A DNA stretch of 64,000 bases from JBQKLI01 sp012798975 (GTDB taxonomy: Bacteria > Bacillota > Clostridia > Tissierellales > Peptoniphilaceae), in assembly GCF_052116305.1 (NCBI RefSeq), contig NZ_JBQKLI010000007.1:51691-115690 (forward strand), written 5' to 3'. The notes below the pieces were generated by a model. That model had not been told where the DNA came from and ran no database searches. It saw nothing but the letters and a program-made list of their open reading frames with translations. Each line of letters starts with the position of its first letter. Position 1 is the first letter of the stretch. The translations under genes and the position numbers were made by a program. This document shows positions 50,749-59,016 of the stretch, one piece after another.

Positions 50749-52080
50749 TTATAATAATTCGATTTTTTCTTTATTTTCTGTAATGCCTTTCGTTGCATTT
50801 TTAGTATCAAATACAAACGCTGCATTGTCCACAACCATTTGATAATCTACTGGTGTATGATCTGTCGTAATTACAACTAAATCATAAGATGCAACTACTT
50901 CCGGTGTTAATTCTTTAATAGATTCTGTAGTAGATCCGTCTTCGTTCTTAAATGAAGGGTTGAATGGATCATAGTAGTCTACTTCTGCTCCATTTTCTAA
51001 GAAATGCTCTAATACGATAAATGCAGGACTGTCTCTCATATCATCGATATCTTTTTTATATGCAATTCCTAGAAGAAGTACTTTTGCACCATTTAAAGCT
51101 TTCTTAAATTTCTTAGAAAGAATTTTCATAGAACGGTCTACTACCCACTCAGGCATAGAGTCGTTGATTGTACCAGAAGCTTCGATAATTTCCATATGAG
51201 TATCAAATTCTTTTGCTTTCCAAGTTAAATAGAATGGATCTAGAGGAATACAGTGTCCTCCAACTCCAGGACCTGGATAGAAAGCTTGGAATCCGTAAGG
51301 TTTTGTCTTAGCTGCGTCTACAACTTCCCACATATTGATGCCCATTTTATGAGCAATTTTAGTAAATTCATTTACTAAACCGATATTTACATTTCGGTAA
51401 GTGTTTTCTAAGATTTTTTCCATCTCGGCAATCTTTGGAGAAGAAACTGTGAAGATTTCGCTTTCTAATACATTTCTGTATAACGCTGCCGCAACTTCTG
51501 TTGCATCTTCGCCAACTCCCCCTACAACTTTAGGAGTATTTTTTGTTTTATATTCTTTATTGCCTGGATCTACTCTTTCTGGAGAGAAAGCTACAAAGAA
51601 GTCTTCCCCGCATTTTAATCCTGAACCTTTTTCCAATAAGGGAGCGATCAATTCTTCAGTCGTTCCTGGATATGTTGTAGATTCTAATACAACGATAGAA
51701 CCTTTTTTCAAATGTTTTGAAATATCTTCAGTGGATTTCTGTACGTAAGAGATATCCGGAATTTGATATTCATCTAAAGGAGTAGGAACAGCTACTGCAA
51801 TAAAGTTGCAGCTTGCTACTTCTGCAAAATCAGAAGTGGCTCTCAATAATCCTTTTTCTACTAATTCTGAAAGTTCGTCATCAACAACGTCTCCGATATA
51901 GTTATGGCCTTCGTTCACCATTTTAACTTTTTCCGGCAATACATCAAAACCAATAACTTGGTAACCTGCATTTGCTTTTTCAACAGCTAATGGAAGTCCT
52001 ACATACCCTAAACCAACTACTCCAACTACTAATTCTTTCGATTCGATTTTACCTAATAATTCTTCTTTAATATTTGACAT
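50749..52080 (-). CDS. wbpA: UDP-N-acetylglucosamine-type 6-dehydrogenase (WbpA type)
   Basis: This 443-residue nucleotide-sugar dehydrogenase has VGVVGLGYVGLPLAVEKANAG, the SPERVDPG motif, the active cysteine in GPGVGGHCIPLDPFYLTWKA, and ILLLGIAYKKDIDDMRDSP-type C-terminal motifs. It oxidises a UDP-sugar C6 alcohol to the acid in two steps. Context with wbpB, wbpD and wbpE favours UDP-GlcNAc over UDP-glucose or UDP-ManNAc. It lies 15 nt before wbpB. Confidence 0.88.
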   Translation of the reverse strand: MSNIKEELLGKIESKELVVGVVGLGYVGLPLAVEKANAGYQVIGFDVLPEKVKMVNEGHNYIGDVVDDELSELVEKGLLRATSDFAEVASCNFIAVAVPTPLDEYQIPDISYVQKSTEDISKHLKKGSIVVLESTTYPGTTEELIAPLLEKGSGLKCGEDFFVAFSPERVDPGNKEYKTKNTPKVVGGVGEDATEVAAALYRNVLESEIFTVSSPKIAEMEKILENTYRNVNIGLVNEFTKIAHKMGINMWEVVDAAKTKPYGFQAFYPGPGVGGHCIPLDPFYLTWKAKEFDTHMEIIEASGTINDSMPEWVVDRSMKILSKKFKKALNGAKVLLLGIAYKKDIDDMRDSPAFIVLEHFLENGAEVDYYDPFNPSFKNEDGSTTESIKELTPEVVASYDLVVITTDHTPVDYQMVVDNAAFVFDTKNATKGITENKEKIELL

Positions 52081-52084
52081 TAAC

Positions 52085-52657
52085 TTACTCCTTTTCCCTA
52101 AGGATATTATTTTCTGTTACATATATTTTACCACAACTACGGCATTTATACTCATTCTGCTCTTTTTTTAAAGTTTCGCCGCATTCGCAGGCATAACCTA
52201 TTTTTCGAGCAGGATTGCCTACAACAATCTCATAATCCCCTACATCTTTTGTAATTACAGCTCCTGCACCGATTAACGAAAATCTTCCGATGGTATTTCC
52301 ACATATAATCGTTGCATTTGCCCCTACAGAGGCACCTTTTTTTAATAAGGTCTTTTTATATTCGTCCTTTTTTTCAATGAGACTTCTAGGGTTGATTACA
52401 TTTGTAAACACACAAGAAGGACCTAAAAATACGCCTTCTTCGCAGATAACTCCTGTGTATACGGAGACATTGTTTTGTACTTTGCATCGGTCTCCCAACA
52501 CAACTCCGGGAGATATTACAACATTTTGACCGAGATTACAAGATTTTCCAATTTTTGAATCTTTCATAATATGGCTGAAATGCCATATTTTGGTTCCCTC
52601 TCCAATTTCTGCACCTTCATCAACATAGGAAGATTCATGAACAAAATAATCTGACAT
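52085..52657 (-). CDS. wbpD: Hexapeptide-repeat N-acetyltransferase with zinc-ribbon tail (WbpD type)
   Basis: This 190-residue protein begins FVHESSYVDEGAEIGEGTKIWHFSHIMKDSKIGKSCNLGQNVVI, a left-handed beta-helix start. It matches WbpD/WlbB, which acetylates the C3 amine of the UDP-sugar. The C-terminus adds a zinc ribbon (CECGETL and CRSCGKIY, two CxC(G)-type knuckles). It overlaps the aminotransferase stop by 1 nt. Confidence 0.87.
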   Translation of the reverse strand: MSDYFVHESSYVDEGAEIGEGTKIWHFSHIMKDSKIGKSCNLGQNVVISPGVVLGDRCKVQNNVSVYTGVICEEGVFLGPSCVFTNVINPRSLIEKKDEYKKTLLKKGASVGANATIICGNTIGRFSLIGAGAVITKDVGDYEIVVGNPARKIGYACECGETLKKEQNEYKCRSCGKIYVTENNILREKE

Positions 52658-53838
52658 TATTTAAACTCCTTAATCGCAGCGATAATTTCATCCTGCTCTT
52701 CTTGCGTTAATTCTGCAAATAGAGGTATGGCAAATGTTCTCTTAGACAGATATTCGGCATTTGGAAGATCACCTTCTTTATAGCCCAGGTCTTTAAATAC
52801 CTTTTGCAGATGCATTGGAACTGGATAATAGGTTCCTGTTGCAATCCCTTTTTCTCTTAAAAAGGCAGTCAGTTCTTCTCTTTTTTCAGACTGCAGAATA
52901 TAGAGATGATAGACATGTTTTCCCTGCTCTTGAACAGCTGGGATAACCAAGTCCATATCTTTGAAGGCCTCATCGTATCTTTTAGCCATTTCGATTCTTC
53001 TATTTGTCCAGTCTTCGATTTTTCGAAGTTTTATACGAAGAATCGAAGCTTGGATTTCATCGAGTCTTGAATTATGACCAATTAAATAATTATAATATTT
53101 CAGCGGATTATAGACAGTTTGATCTGCTGCATCTTCCTGTACTTCTTCATCGATGTCGTTTAAAAGATTATAAGCCTTCTGGCCATTCTCTCCCGAACCG
53201 TGAACTCTTAAAGCACGAAGGATAACTGCTAGATCTTCGTTGTTTGTAACTACCATTCCACCGTCTCCGGCACAACCCAGGTTCTTTGTTGGGAAGAAAG
53301 AAAAACAAGCAATATCGGATAGTGTGCCGATTTTTTTGCCCTTATAGCTTGCATTCACTGCTTGTGCTGCATCTTCCACAACATATACATTATGTTTCTT
53401 TGCAATTTCATTAACTTTATCCATAGGACAGGGCTGTCCAAAGATATGTACAGCTATAATTGCTTTTGTTTTCTCATTAATTTTTTCTTCGATTTTTTCA
53501 GGAATCATATTATAGGTAGCAAGATCCACATCCACAAAGACGGGTTTCGCACCTACAAATCCTATCGCCTCTGCCGTGGCAAAAAAGGTGTAGGATGTTG
53601 TTATAACTTCATCTCCTTCTTTTATGCCTAAGGCTTTTAAAGCTAAAATTAAAGCATCTGTTCCATTTGCTACACTTACCGCTTCTTTTACGTCGATAAA
53701 TTTCGCAAATTCTTTTTCGAATTCTTTTACATTTTGGCCCATGATGTACTGAGCGCTGTGTAAAACATCCAGTACTGCTTTGTCGGCTTCTTCTGCCACA
53801 GAAGCATATTGTTTTTTTAGATTCATTAATGGGATCAT
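52657..53838 (-). CDS. wbpE: DegT-family aminotransferase (WbpE type)
   Basis: This 393-residue PLP enzyme has the PLP motif IACFSFFPTKNLGCAGDGGM with the lysine, VEDAAQAVNASYKGKKIG and GHNSRLDEIQASIL. WbpE transfers an amino group from glutamate to the C3-keto sugar made by WbpB. The block SFFPTKNLG is typical of this group. It lies between the sugar transferase and wbpD. Confidence 0.87.
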   Translation of the reverse strand: MIPLMNLKKQYASVAEEADKAVLDVLHSAQYIMGQNVKEFEKEFAKFIDVKEAVSVANGTDALILALKALGIKEGDEVITTSYTFFATAEAIGFVGAKPVFVDVDLATYNMIPEKIEEKINEKTKAIIAVHIFGQPCPMDKVNEIAKKHNVYVVEDAAQAVNASYKGKKIGTLSDIACFSFFPTKNLGCAGDGGMVVTNNEDLAVILRALRVHGSGENGQKAYNLLNDIDEEVQEDAADQTVYNPLKYYNYLIGHNSRLDEIQASILRIKLRKIEDWTNRRIEMAKRYDEAFKDMDLVIPAVQEQGKHVYHLYILQSEKREELTAFLREKGIATGTYYPVPMHLQKVFKDLGYKEGDLPNAEYLSKRTFAIPLFAELTQEEQDEIIAAIKEFK

Positions 53839-53876
53839 TTTACCCTCCTTGACACGTTAATACTTTAACACTTCTA

Positions 53877-54563
53877 TTATCTTTCGTCAATCCGTTCAAA
53901 GGATACGATTCGAAGCAGCGTTTTCATAATTAAATAAAAGTCATAAAAGACAGACATTTTCTTAATATACTTCATATTCAATTCTAATTTTGTCGGTAGA
54001 ACCTCTTCTATATAGGCTTTTTCAGGATCTTCGCTTTGCCCAAGAACAGTCGATTCGTCTCTATATTCTATCGATGCCAGATCCGTAATCCCAGGTTTGA
54101 CTTTTAAAACATTTTTCTGATAATCATCATAAAGCTCGACATATTTAGGAACTTCAGGTCTTGGTCCAACAAAACTCATTTCTCCAAAAAGAACATTGAA
54201 TAATTGAGGAAATTCGTCCAACTTTGATTTTCTTAAAAAATTTCCTACTGAAGTAATCCGGCTGTCTTTTCCCACTGTAATCTGCATTCCTTTTTTCTCT
54301 GCATCCGTAACCATAGTTCTGAATTTATTGATTTTAAAATGCTTAAAATCTTTTCCTACTCTTTCCTGCCGAAAGAGAACAGGACCCTTTGAATTCAGTT
54401 TAATCGCAATTGAAATAATAATCATTGGGATAGCCATAACAACTATCCCAATGATGGATAACACTATATCGATGATTCTCTTTACAATAAGCTGTCCGCG
54501 TTTTTTTTCTAAATACCTGTCGAATTCTCTGTTAAACTCTTTTATATTTGTTTGAGATTCCAT
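53877..54563 (-). CDS. Undecaprenyl-phosphate sugar-1-phosphate transferase
   Basis: This 228-residue protein has one N-terminal membrane helix (IIDIVLSIIGIVVMAIPMIIISI) and the monotopic phosphoglycosyl transferase core: RQERVGKDFKHFKINKFRTM, LRKSKLDEFPQLFNVLFGEMSFVGPRPEVP and VKPGITDLASI. The catalytic Asp-Glu pair is in SKLDEFPQL. It places the first sugar phosphate on the lipid carrier, as PglC or WcaJ-type enzymes do. It starts 1 nt after the upstream aminotransferase. Confidence 0.92.
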   Translation of the reverse strand: MESQTNIKEFNREFDRYLEKKRGQLIVKRIIDIVLSIIGIVVMAIPMIIISIAIKLNSKGPVLFRQERVGKDFKHFKINKFRTMVTDAEKKGMQITVGKDSRITSVGNFLRKSKLDEFPQLFNVLFGEMSFVGPRPEVPKYVELYDDYQKNVLKVKPGITDLASIEYRDESTVLGQSEDPEKAYIEEVLPTKLELNMKYIKKMSVFYDFYLIMKTLLRIVSFERIDER

Positions 54564-55757
54564 TTATACTACCGCTTTCTTGAATTCTTCAATAATATAT
54601 TCAATCTCCTTATCTTTCAATAAAGTGTGGAGTGGTAAAGTAATTTCATTTTTATAAAAGGCGTAAGCATTCGGATAATCTTTGATATCAAAACCTAATT
54701 CTTTATAAGCTGTATGCATAGGGAGAGGTTTGTAATGGACATTTGTCGCAATTCCTGCTTCTGCCATTTTCTCAATAATTCTATTTCTTTCCTCTTCTTC
54801 GATCCCTTCGACTCGAGTGATAAAAAGATGACCTGAACCTCTAAAATCTTCACCTGCATGCTTTATGTTCTTAATTTTCGTATTCTCGAAACCATCTTCA
54901 TAAGTCTTTATAATTTCCCGTCTTCTTCTTAAAAGCTCTGGATATCTTTTAAACTGTGCAAGACCTATCGCAGCCATAATATCTGGCATATTATATTTAT
55001 AACCTAATAATTTTATATCGTATTCCCAAGAACCTAATTTTGTTTTTGCCAAAGCATCTTTATTTTGTCCATGCAAGGTGATCAATTGGATCGTTTTATA
55101 TATTTCTTCCGAATCCATCCCGCCTAAATCCGTCCATAGAAGAGCTCCCCCTTCTCCTGTTGTAAAATTCTTAACTGCGTGGAAAGAAAATACAGAAATA
55201 TCTGCAATAGAACCAACTTTTCGGTCTTTATACTTGGCGCCTAGTGAATGAGCCGCATCTGCAATGACAGCAGGACGTCCTAATTTCTCCTGAATCTCCC
55301 CTTTTGGCTTAAATAAAAATCTTTTACGCTCGACTGCACGAAATATTGCATCGTAATCACAAGGGATTCCGGCTAAATCTACAGGGATAACGGCTTTTGT
55401 TTTATCGGTTATCGCTTCTTCTATCTTTTGAGGGTCGATAAGACCAGTATTTTCATCAATATCAGCTAAGACGATTTTTGCTCCTACATGATGAATAATT
55501 GAAGCTGAGGCGCTGTAAGTATAAGCTGATGTAATCACTTCATCGCCAGGTCCGATATCTAATAAACGAAGGGCAGTTTCCATTCCTGCCGTAGCTGAAT
55601 TTAAACAAACACATTTTTTGGCACCGGCATAATCGGCTAATTGTTTCTCAAGAAGTTTCGTTTTTGGACCTGTTGTGATCCAACCGGATTCTAAAGTATC
55701 CACTACTTCATCTATCTCACGCTGCGTAATATCGGGGGGTGAAAATAATATTTTCAT
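54564..55757 (-). CDS. DegT/DnrJ/EryC1-family sugar aminotransferase
   Basis: This 397-residue PLP enzyme has FSPPDITQREIDEVVDTLESGWITTGPKT at the start, the PLP lysine in ISVFSFHAVKNFTTGEGGAL, and IADAAHSLGAKYKD. The start and FSFHAVKN resemble PglE/WecE-type 4-keto-sugar aminotransferases rather than WbpE. Start: ATG at 55757 after AAGGAG; the in-frame ATG at 55787 is in the leader. It heads the operon. Its 4-keto substrate would need a dehydratase that is not in the window. Confidence 0.87.
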   Translation of the reverse strand: MKILFSPPDITQREIDEVVDTLESGWITTGPKTKLLEKQLADYAGAKKCVCLNSATAGMETALRLLDIGPGDEVITSAYTYSASASIIHHVGAKIVLADIDENTGLIDPQKIEEAITDKTKAVIPVDLAGIPCDYDAIFRAVERKRFLFKPKGEIQEKLGRPAVIADAAHSLGAKYKDRKVGSIADISVFSFHAVKNFTTGEGGALLWTDLGGMDSEEIYKTIQLITLHGQNKDALAKTKLGSWEYDIKLLGYKYNMPDIMAAIGLAQFKRYPELLRRRREIIKTYEDGFENTKIKNIKHAGEDFRGSGHLFITRVEGIEEEERNRIIEKMAEAGIATNVHYKPLPMHTAYKELGFDIKDYPNAYAFYKNEITLPLHTLLKDKEIEYIIEEFKKAVV

Positions 55758-55804
55758 GTTTTCTGTTCTCCTTAAAATACATTTCAAGACTATTTAATGT
55801 CTTT

Positions 55805-55813
55805 ATTTTAGCA
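55805..55813 (-). promoter_or_regulatory. Extended -10 promoter of the surface-sugar operon
   Basis: TGCTAAAAT on the minus strand is about 48 nt before the first ATG; -35 is weak. Confidence 0.45.
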
Positions 55814-55853
55814 TATTTCATACCTTTATAAAACTACTATAAAGAAACAGAAA

Positions 55854-55880
55854 AAAGGCATAGATGAAATCTATGCCTTT
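55854..55880 (-). terminator. Terminator of the amino-acid ABC operon
   Basis: The 12-bp stem AAAGGCATAGAT/ATCTATGCCTTT with loop 3 nt is followed by TTTCTG on the minus strand. Confidence 0.88.
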
Positions 55881-55888
55881 CCCTTTGC

Positions 55889-56752
55889 TTATTCTACTAT
55901 TCCGCTTTCTACAACAATACTGTCGGGACTTACTGTATCACCATATACAGGAGCTAAGTTTTCTTCGTAATTTTTATGGAAGAACTGTTCTTCTCCTATT
56001 TTTTTGATTTCTTTATTAATCCAGTCTAATAATTCCTGATTTCCTTTTGCAACAGCTGGTGCGATGGTATCAATTTCGCCTAATGAATCGACCCCTACTG
56101 AGAACCCGTCGTTTTGAAGAGCCCATGCCAATACTTCTGTATTATCTGTAGATAGGGCATCTCCTCTGCCGTCTATAAGAGCATTGAATGTCTCTGTATA
56201 TTGATCGAATTTTACAAGCTCTACTTCAGGATAATTTTGTGTAAAATAGGTTTCCGCTGTTGTACCTTTTGCTACAATAAGCTTTTTCCCGTTAAGCTGT
56301 TCCGGAGAAGTAATTAAAGCATTATCCGGAGAGACGATTCCAAGAGAGACCTTCATATATGGAAGTGCAAAATCAACAGCCTCTTTTCTTTCCTCTGTGA
56401 CTGTAAAGTTCGCTAATATCAAGTCGACCTTCCCAGATTTAAGATACTCTACTCTGTTTGCCGGCTCAGTGGATACATATTCTGCTTCTACGCCCAAATC
56501 TTTGGCTAGACGGTCTGCAAATGTTACATCATAACCTTTGTAAGCGCCTGTCTCATCGATATATCCAAATGGATTCTTATCGCTGAAGACTCCTATTTTG
56601 ATAGAACCGCTTTTTTTAATATCCTCTAAGGAACGATAAATATTGCTCCCGCCCTCGTTGTTTTGTTCATTGCTGCCTCCGTTAGATCCGCATCCTGCTG
56701 CAAGTATTGCTACTGCTAAAGATGCCAGAACAATCTTAAATATTTTCTTCAT
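55889..56752 (-). CDS. Polar amino-acid ABC transporter substrate-binding lipoprotein
   Basis: This 287-residue protein has a lipoprotein signal (IVLASLAVAILAAGCGSNGG, lipobox AAGC) and the binding-protein family core: IKIGVFSDKNPFGYIDETGAYKGYDVTFADRLAKDLG, DLILANFTVTEERKEAVDFALPY and LIVAKGTTAETYF. Likely ligands are glutamate, aspartate or another polar amino acid. It overlaps the ATPase gene by 17 nt. Confidence 0.92.
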   Translation of the reverse strand: MKKIFKIVLASLAVAILAAGCGSNGGSNEQNNEGGSNIYRSLEDIKKSGSIKIGVFSDKNPFGYIDETGAYKGYDVTFADRLAKDLGVEAEYVSTEPANRVEYLKSGKVDLILANFTVTEERKEAVDFALPYMKVSLGIVSPDNALITSPEQLNGKKLIVAKGTTAETYFTQNYPEVELVKFDQYTETFNALIDGRGDALSTDNTEVLAWALQNDGFSVGVDSLGEIDTIAPAVAKGNQELLDWINKEIKKIGEEQFFHKNYEENLAPVYGDTVSPDSIVVESGIVE

Positions 56753-57506
56753 TGTTTAATTCCTCCTTTTGGAATGTAAATGTATTTAAAAATTTCTTTG
56801 CACGGTCTGTTTTCGTATGGTGAAAGAAATCTTCAGGTTTAGCCATTTCTACAATTTCTCCCTGATCTAAAAATACAATTCGGTCTGCTACTGCTTCTGC
56901 AAACTGCATTTCATGAGTTACAATGATCATCGTCGATCCAGCTTCTGCCAGTTCCAGCATAACATCTAGAACTTCACGAACCATTTCCGGGTCAAGAGCC
57001 GCTGTAACTTCATCAAAGAGCATAATTTCCGGATCCATAATCAAAGCTCTTACAATAGCAACACGCTGTTTTTGTCCTCCTGATAATTGTCTTGGATAAT
57101 CCTCCTTCCGATCTAAGAGCCCTACACGATCTAGAAGTTTTTCAGCCTTTTCCAACACCTCTTTCTTCTTTCTTTTCTGAGCTTTCATCGGTCCTAATAA
57201 AATATTATCCATAATAGTCATATGGGGAAATAATTCATAAGATTGAAAAACCATTCCAATTTTTTGCCGAACTTCAGTCCACTTTGTTTTAGGATCGGTT
57301 AAAAGCTGATCTCTCAAGTAGATTTCACCAGATTGTATTTCTTCCAATCCGTTAATACAGCGTAAAAGCGTACTTTTGCCGCAGCCGGAAGGGCCAATCA
57401 CCACTACAACCTCTCCTTTGTGAATGTCTAGGGAAAGATCTTTTAAAATCGGACCATTTCCATAATCTTTCACGATATTCTCTATTCTTAATAATGTCTC
57501 TGTCAT
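56736..57506 (-). CDS. Polar amino-acid ABC transporter ATPase
   Basis: This 256-residue protein has Walker A GPSGCGKSTLL, the Q-loop VFQSYELFPHMT, signature LSGGQKQRVAI and Walker B IMLFDEVTAALDPEM. It matches the GlnQ/HisP class. It energises import through the two permeases encoded upstream. Confidence 0.95.
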   Translation of the reverse strand: MTETLLRIENIVKDYGNGPILKDLSLDIHKGEVVVVIGPSGCGKSTLLRCINGLEEIQSGEIYLRDQLLTDPKTKWTEVRQKIGMVFQSYELFPHMTIMDNILLGPMKAQKRKKKEVLEKAEKLLDRVGLLDRKEDYPRQLSGGQKQRVAIVRALIMDPEIMLFDEVTAALDPEMVREVLDVMLELAEAGSTMIIVTHEMQFAEAVADRIVFLDQGEIVEMAKPEDFFHHTKTDRAKKFLNTFTFQKEELNNEENI

Positions 57507-57515
57507 ACTACTCTC

Positions 57516-58190
57516 CTAATTCCAGCGTCGTTCTAAATATTTCGCAAATCTTGATATCGGCCAGCAGACCAGAAAATAGATAAAAAAGATCGCTCCGTAT
57601 ATCCATAAAGCTGCATCCGGTGCTGTATATCGATTTGCTTCGATAATCTGCTGTGCGACCTTCATGACCTCAACTACGCCGATTAAAACGATGATAGACG
57701 TTGTCTTAATCATTCTTGTAGCCAGATTAATCGCTAAAGGTATCAGCCTTTGAAGAGTCTGGGGTACAATGATATATCGATATATGGAAGACTTGCTTAA
57801 TCCTAACGCTTCCGCAGACTCTCTTTGATGGTTTGGTATGGAAATTACAGCACCTCTTACAAGATCTCCCATTTCTGCCGTACCCCATACCGTAAAAACG
57901 ATAATCGCAGATACTTCGCCAGATAAATTGATTCCAAACGACCTTGTAAAACCAAAATATACGATAAATAATAAAACCAGCTGGGGCATAATTCGAACAA
58001 ACTCCAAATAGAATTTGGTTATAAACCTTATGATTTTATTTTTTCTTGTCATTATAATACCCAGTATAATCCCGAAAAAGATAGAAAGCAGTATCGATAT
58101 AAGCGATATCTTAAGAGTTACGCCTAACCCTTCCATCAGACGGGCGAAGTTATTGCCTAAAAAGAGAACTCTAAGACCCAAATCCTGCAT
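57516..58190 (-). CDS. Polar amino-acid ABC transporter permease 2
   Basis: This 224-residue HisM/GlnP-type protein with about five helices has the EAA motif RESAEALGLSKSSIYRYIIVPQTL. Start: ATG at 58190 after AGGAGG, overlapping the upstream permease gene by 20 nt. Confidence 0.92.
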   Translation of the reverse strand: MQDLGLRVLFLGNNFARLMEGLGVTLKISLISILLSIFFGIILGIIMTRKNKIIRFITKFYLEFVRIMPQLVLLFIVYFGFTRSFGINLSGEVSAIIVFTVWGTAEMGDLVRGAVISIPNHQRESAEALGLSKSSIYRYIIVPQTLQRLIPLAINLATRMIKTTSIIVLIGVVEVMKVAQQIIEANRYTAPDAALWIYGAIFFIYFLVCWPISRFAKYLERRWN

Positions 58191-58830
58191 AACGAAGCCT
58201 CCTTTCAAGCCATGAAGCAAATAAAGAGATTGGCAGAAGTATAATTAAATAGGTGATTACAAGCATTAACAGCGCCTCGTCTGTTTTATAATACAGCCCG
58301 ATTAAATCTTTCGCCACATACATTAAATCCGGCAAAGCAATCACGCTGAATACCGACGTCTCTTTAATTAAAAATATTATATTTGCAATAATTCCCGGTA
58401 TCGATACAGATAAAGCCTGGGGAAAAATAATATATCTCATAATCTGATTTTGTGTGAGACCCACACTCATTCCTGCAGAAATCTGAACTTTATCGATAGA
58501 TTCCAACCCGCTTCGAAAACTCTCCGCCATATAGCTGCCCCCTAGAAAACTAAGTCCTATTATCCCGCAGGCCGTTGAACTTAAACTGATACCGATTTTC
58601 GGCAGCCCGAAATACAATAAGAACAGCTGCACTAAAAGAGGAGTATTGCGTGATAATTCGATATAAACCGCTGCTATATTTCTTAACACAGGAACTTTAT
58701 AATAACCAGCATAAGCACAAATTAAACCGATCAGAACAGATAATAGAATACCGATACCTGCTATAGCCAGTGTCAATTTCGCAGCTTCTATATATAAAGG
58801 GATATATTGCTGAATAAAAGCAAAATCCAT
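58171..58830 (-). CDS. Polar amino-acid ABC transporter permease 1
   Basis: This 219-residue membrane protein is homologous to the next permease. SRNTPLLVQLFLLYFGLPKIG and the coupling loop VQISAGMSVGLTQNQIMRYIIFPQAL are visible. It is first in the operon, about 100 nt after a perfect promoter. AGGATG precedes the start. Confidence 0.92.
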   Translation of the reverse strand: MDFAFIQQYIPLYIEAAKLTLAIAGIGILLSVLIGLICAYAGYYKVPVLRNIAAVYIELSRNTPLLVQLFLLYFGLPKIGISLSSTACGIIGLSFLGGSYMAESFRSGLESIDKVQISAGMSVGLTQNQIMRYIIFPQALSVSIPGIIANIIFLIKETSVFSVIALPDLMYVAKDLIGLYYKTDEALLMLVITYLIILLPISLFASWLERRLRYAGFGS

Positions 58831-58938
58831 TCGACCACATCCTTTCTTACTATTATTATACTAATATAAAAATAAAAGCAAAATATTTCACCTCTTTAAA
58901 CTAGTATATCCTATCAGCTTTATTGGTTTTAGGATTCT

Positions 58939-58967
58939 ATTATATGGATATTTCTAAGAATTGTCAA
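58939..58967 (-). promoter_or_regulatory. Consensus promoter of the amino-acid ABC operon
   Basis: TTGACA (58962-58967), 17-nt spacer, TATAAT (58939-58944): a perfect match on the minus strand. The leader of about 100 nt starts with a small hairpin (ATCCTA/TAGGAT) and matches no riboswitch I know. Confidence 0.9.
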
Positions 58968-58986
58968 CAATTTCATTATAAGAAAA

Positions 58987-59005
58987 GACCCGTAAAAAAC
59001 GGGCC
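58987..59005 (-). terminator. Terminator of the MacB-like gene
   Basis: The stem GGCCCGT/ACGGGTC is followed by TTTTCTT on the minus strand. Confidence 0.78.
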
Positions 59006-59016
59006 AAAGTTATTTT

